Positions 12,390 to 13,762 of a stretch of DNA of 13,762 nucleotides are shown here, one piece after another. The position numbers were made by a program, and so were the translations under genes. How positions within the stretch are numbered: the stretch's first letter is position 1; every line of letters starts with the position of its first letter. Under the pieces are notes generated by a model that saw only the letters and a list, made by a program, of their open reading frames with translations, was not told the DNA's origin and ran no database searches. The DNA is from an uncultured Actinomycetes bacterium. Lineage in GTDB: Bacteria > Actinomycetota > Thermoleophilia > Solirubrobacterales > Solirubrobacteraceae. Location: contig CALAQT010000096.1 in assembly GCA_937888775.1 (NCBI GenBank), forward strand, positions 1 to 13,762, read 5' to 3'.

Positions 12390-13739
12390 CTAGGCAGCCT
12401 GGTCGTCGGCCAATCGGCGGGAGATCACCTTGGAGATCCCGTCTCCCCCCATCGAGACGCCGTAGAGCGAATCAGCCGCTTCCATCGTGCGCTTCTGATG
12501 GGTCACGACGATGAACTGCGCGCGTGAGGAGTAGGTGCGCAGCAGGGTCAGGAAGCGATCGATGTTGAGGTCGTCCAGCGCCGCCTCGACCTCGTCGAGT
12601 ATGTAGAACGGGCAGGGACGGGCCAGGAACACCGAGAACAGGAACGCCAGCGCGGTCATCGACTTCTCCCCTCCGGAGAGCAGGGTCAGACGCTTCATCT
12701 CCTTGCCGCCGGGCTCGATCTCGATCTCGACCCCGAGCAGATCCTCCTCCGGGTCGCGGTCGGTCTCCTCGAACTCGTCGCCTGCCCCGTCGGCGTCGCC
12801 GTCGGAGCCATCGGCGGTGGGCGGCGACTGTCCGCCCAGCACGCGGGCGGGGCCGTCGCGCTCGGTGACGAGCCGCAGCCGGCCCTTGCCACCGGGGAAC
12901 AGCTCACGGGCCAGCTCCTCGAAGTTCCTTGCCGTCGCCTCGAAGGTCCGCTCGAAGGTCTCACGGATCTGGCGATCGGTGTCGGCGATCAGCTTCTCCA
13001 GCTCGCGCAGCGCCGTCTCCAGGTCGGCGCGCTGGGCCTCGAGCTCCTCCACGTGGGCCAACGCCTCGTCATATTCCTCCTGCGCGAGCGGGTTCACCGG
13101 GCCGAGCTGCTCACGGCGGCGTTCCAAGCGCTCCAAGCGGGTGCGCAGGCTAGCGCGGTCCTCCTCGGTCAGCTCCTGCTCGGCCGGCTCGGCGGCCAGC
13201 TCCAGGCGCGCGGCGAGAGCCTGCAGCTCGGCCCGCGCGTCGGCGTCCTGGTCGCGCGAGCGCTGCAGGCGCACCTCGGCTTCGGTCAGCGACTCATTCT
13301 CACGCTGTAGCTGGGCGTGCAGGGTGGCCTCCTGCACCGCGCACGATCGCAACCTGCCCGCGGCGTGCTCGCCGGCCTGCCGATCGGCCACCAGCGCCGC
13401 CTCGAATGAGCCCAGGCGGCCTGAGATCGCCTCCGTGGCACCGTCGATCGCCACGATCATGCCGCGCACCGCGGGGATCAGCTGCTGGTCGTGAGCGACC
13501 GTCAGCTTCAGCCGGGCGATCCGGGCCTCGCGCTCGGCGCGCTCGCGCTCGGCGCGCTGGAGCATCTGGTTCTCGGCCGCCAGCTGGGCGGCCAGCTGAG
13601 CGCGGCGGTCGGCATCGGGCCCGTCGTCGGGGGTGGACCGGCGTCGGGCGATCAGCGCGCCCAGGCGCCGCAGCTCCTCAGCGGCCTCGTCCTGCGCGCG
13701 GACGGCGGCGCGATGGGCCGCCGTCGCCTGCTCACGCCC
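12390..13739 (-). CDS. smc: Chromosome partition protein SMC, C-terminal part (cut at contig end)
   Basis: SMC forms the ring ATPase of the bacterial condensin (with ScpA/ScpB). About 449 C-terminal residues are present: the second coiled-coil arm (Ala/Arg/Glu/Gln-rich), the REQLGPVNPLAQEEYDE segment leading into the head, signature LLSGGEKSMTALAFLFSVFLARP, Walker B FYILDEVEAALDD, and FIVVTHQKRTMEAADSLYGVSMGGDG. The N-terminal ATPase half, the first arm and hinge are missing because the contig ends. An acidic insert (about 30 residues rich in Asp/Glu/Gly, from TADGSDGDADGAGDEFEETD on) precedes GVEIEIEPGGK in the head. In-frame translation continues into the adapter and shows a false GTG start with residues VLFRS; those are not part of the protein. 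Confidence 0.95.
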   Translation of the reverse strand, partial: GREQATAAHRAAVRAQDEAAEELRRLGALIARRRSTPDDGPDADRRAQLAAQLAAENQMLQRAERERAEREARIARLKLTVAHDQQLIPAVRGMIVAIDGATEAISGRLGSFEAALVADRQAGEHAAGRLRSCAVQEATLHAQLQRENESLTEAEVRLQRSRDQDADARAELQALAARLELAAEPAEQELTEEDRASLRTRLERLERRREQLGPVNPLAQEEYDEALAHVEELEAQRADLETALRELEKLIADTDRQIRETFERTFEATARNFEELARELFPGGKGRLRLVTERDGPARVLGGQSPPTADGSDGDADGAGDEFEETDRDPEEDLLGVEIEIEPGGKEMKRLTLLSGGEKSMTALAFLFSVFLARPCPFYILDEVEAALDDLNIDRFLTLLRTYSSRAQFIVVTHQKRTMEAADSLYGVSMGGDGISKVISRRLADDQAA

Positions 13740-13762
13740 AGATCGGAAGAGCACACGTCTGA
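13740..13762. other. Illumina TruSeq adapter remnant at contig end (artefact)
   Basis: The last 23 bases begin AGATCGGAAGAGCACACGTC and match the 5' end of the standard TruSeq read-1 3' adapter with no mismatch. It joins smc coding sequence at a codon boundary by chance. Reads were evidently not fully trimmed before assembly. It should be masked. Confidence 0.97.

Overview
The window is a piece of a high-GC genome, most likely an actinobacterium of the Thermoleophilia/Solirubrobacterales type. This is inferred from the gene order (smc, ftsY, ffh, rpsP, khpA, rimM, trmD, rplS, lepB, rnhB, yraN, comM), the long acidic tail on ribosomal protein L19, frequent GTG/TTG starts and dense GC-rich coding. 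The right end is not genomic: the last 23 bases (13740-13762) match an Illumina TruSeq adapter. The sequence is therefore a short-read contig end, and the smc gene is cut there by the contig, not by biology.

Region by region: (1) 1 to about 2046 is the end of an integrative element of visibly lower GC. It carries a small phage-type protein gene (214-438, +) facing a large serine recombinase (546-1985, -). (2) The element interrupts comM (2032-2949, -) exactly in the Walker B codons. Only the N-terminal 301 or so ComM residues remain here; the rest should lie beyond the other, unseen end of the element. (3) 2950-3087 is a divergent comM/yraN promoter region with three copies of a 16-bp motif built from GTCAC half-sites spaced 10-11 bp apart. 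(4) yraN (3088-3462, +) is the only core gene on the plus strand. (5) 3463-3942, between convergent yraN and rnhB, has no gene but is packed with repeats: a 19-bp tandem array, a duplicated 27-bp module of which one copy is split by a 46-bp near-perfect palindrome flanked by a 6-bp duplication, and a 21-bp-period repeat. (6) 3943-13739 is a leftward run of housekeeping genes, mostly tightly spaced or overlapping: smc (partial), ftsY, nfeD-like, SPFH, ffh, rpsP, khpA, rimM, trmD, rplS, two tandem signal peptidase I genes, rnhB.

Functionally, the large cluster joins protein targeting (FtsY, Ffh) to signal-peptide removal (two LepB paralogues), ribosome parts and maturation (S16, L19, RimM, KhpA), tRNA modification (TrmD), chromosome organisation (SMC) and RNA primer/ribonucleotide removal (RNase HII). 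An NfeD-SPFH membrane pair sits between the two SRP-pathway GTPase genes. The points most worth following are the comM Walker B integration site (a possible excision-controlled competence switch), the helically phased GTCAC array in front of comM/yraN, and the miniature palindromic insertion with its own internal 'empty site' copy next to it.
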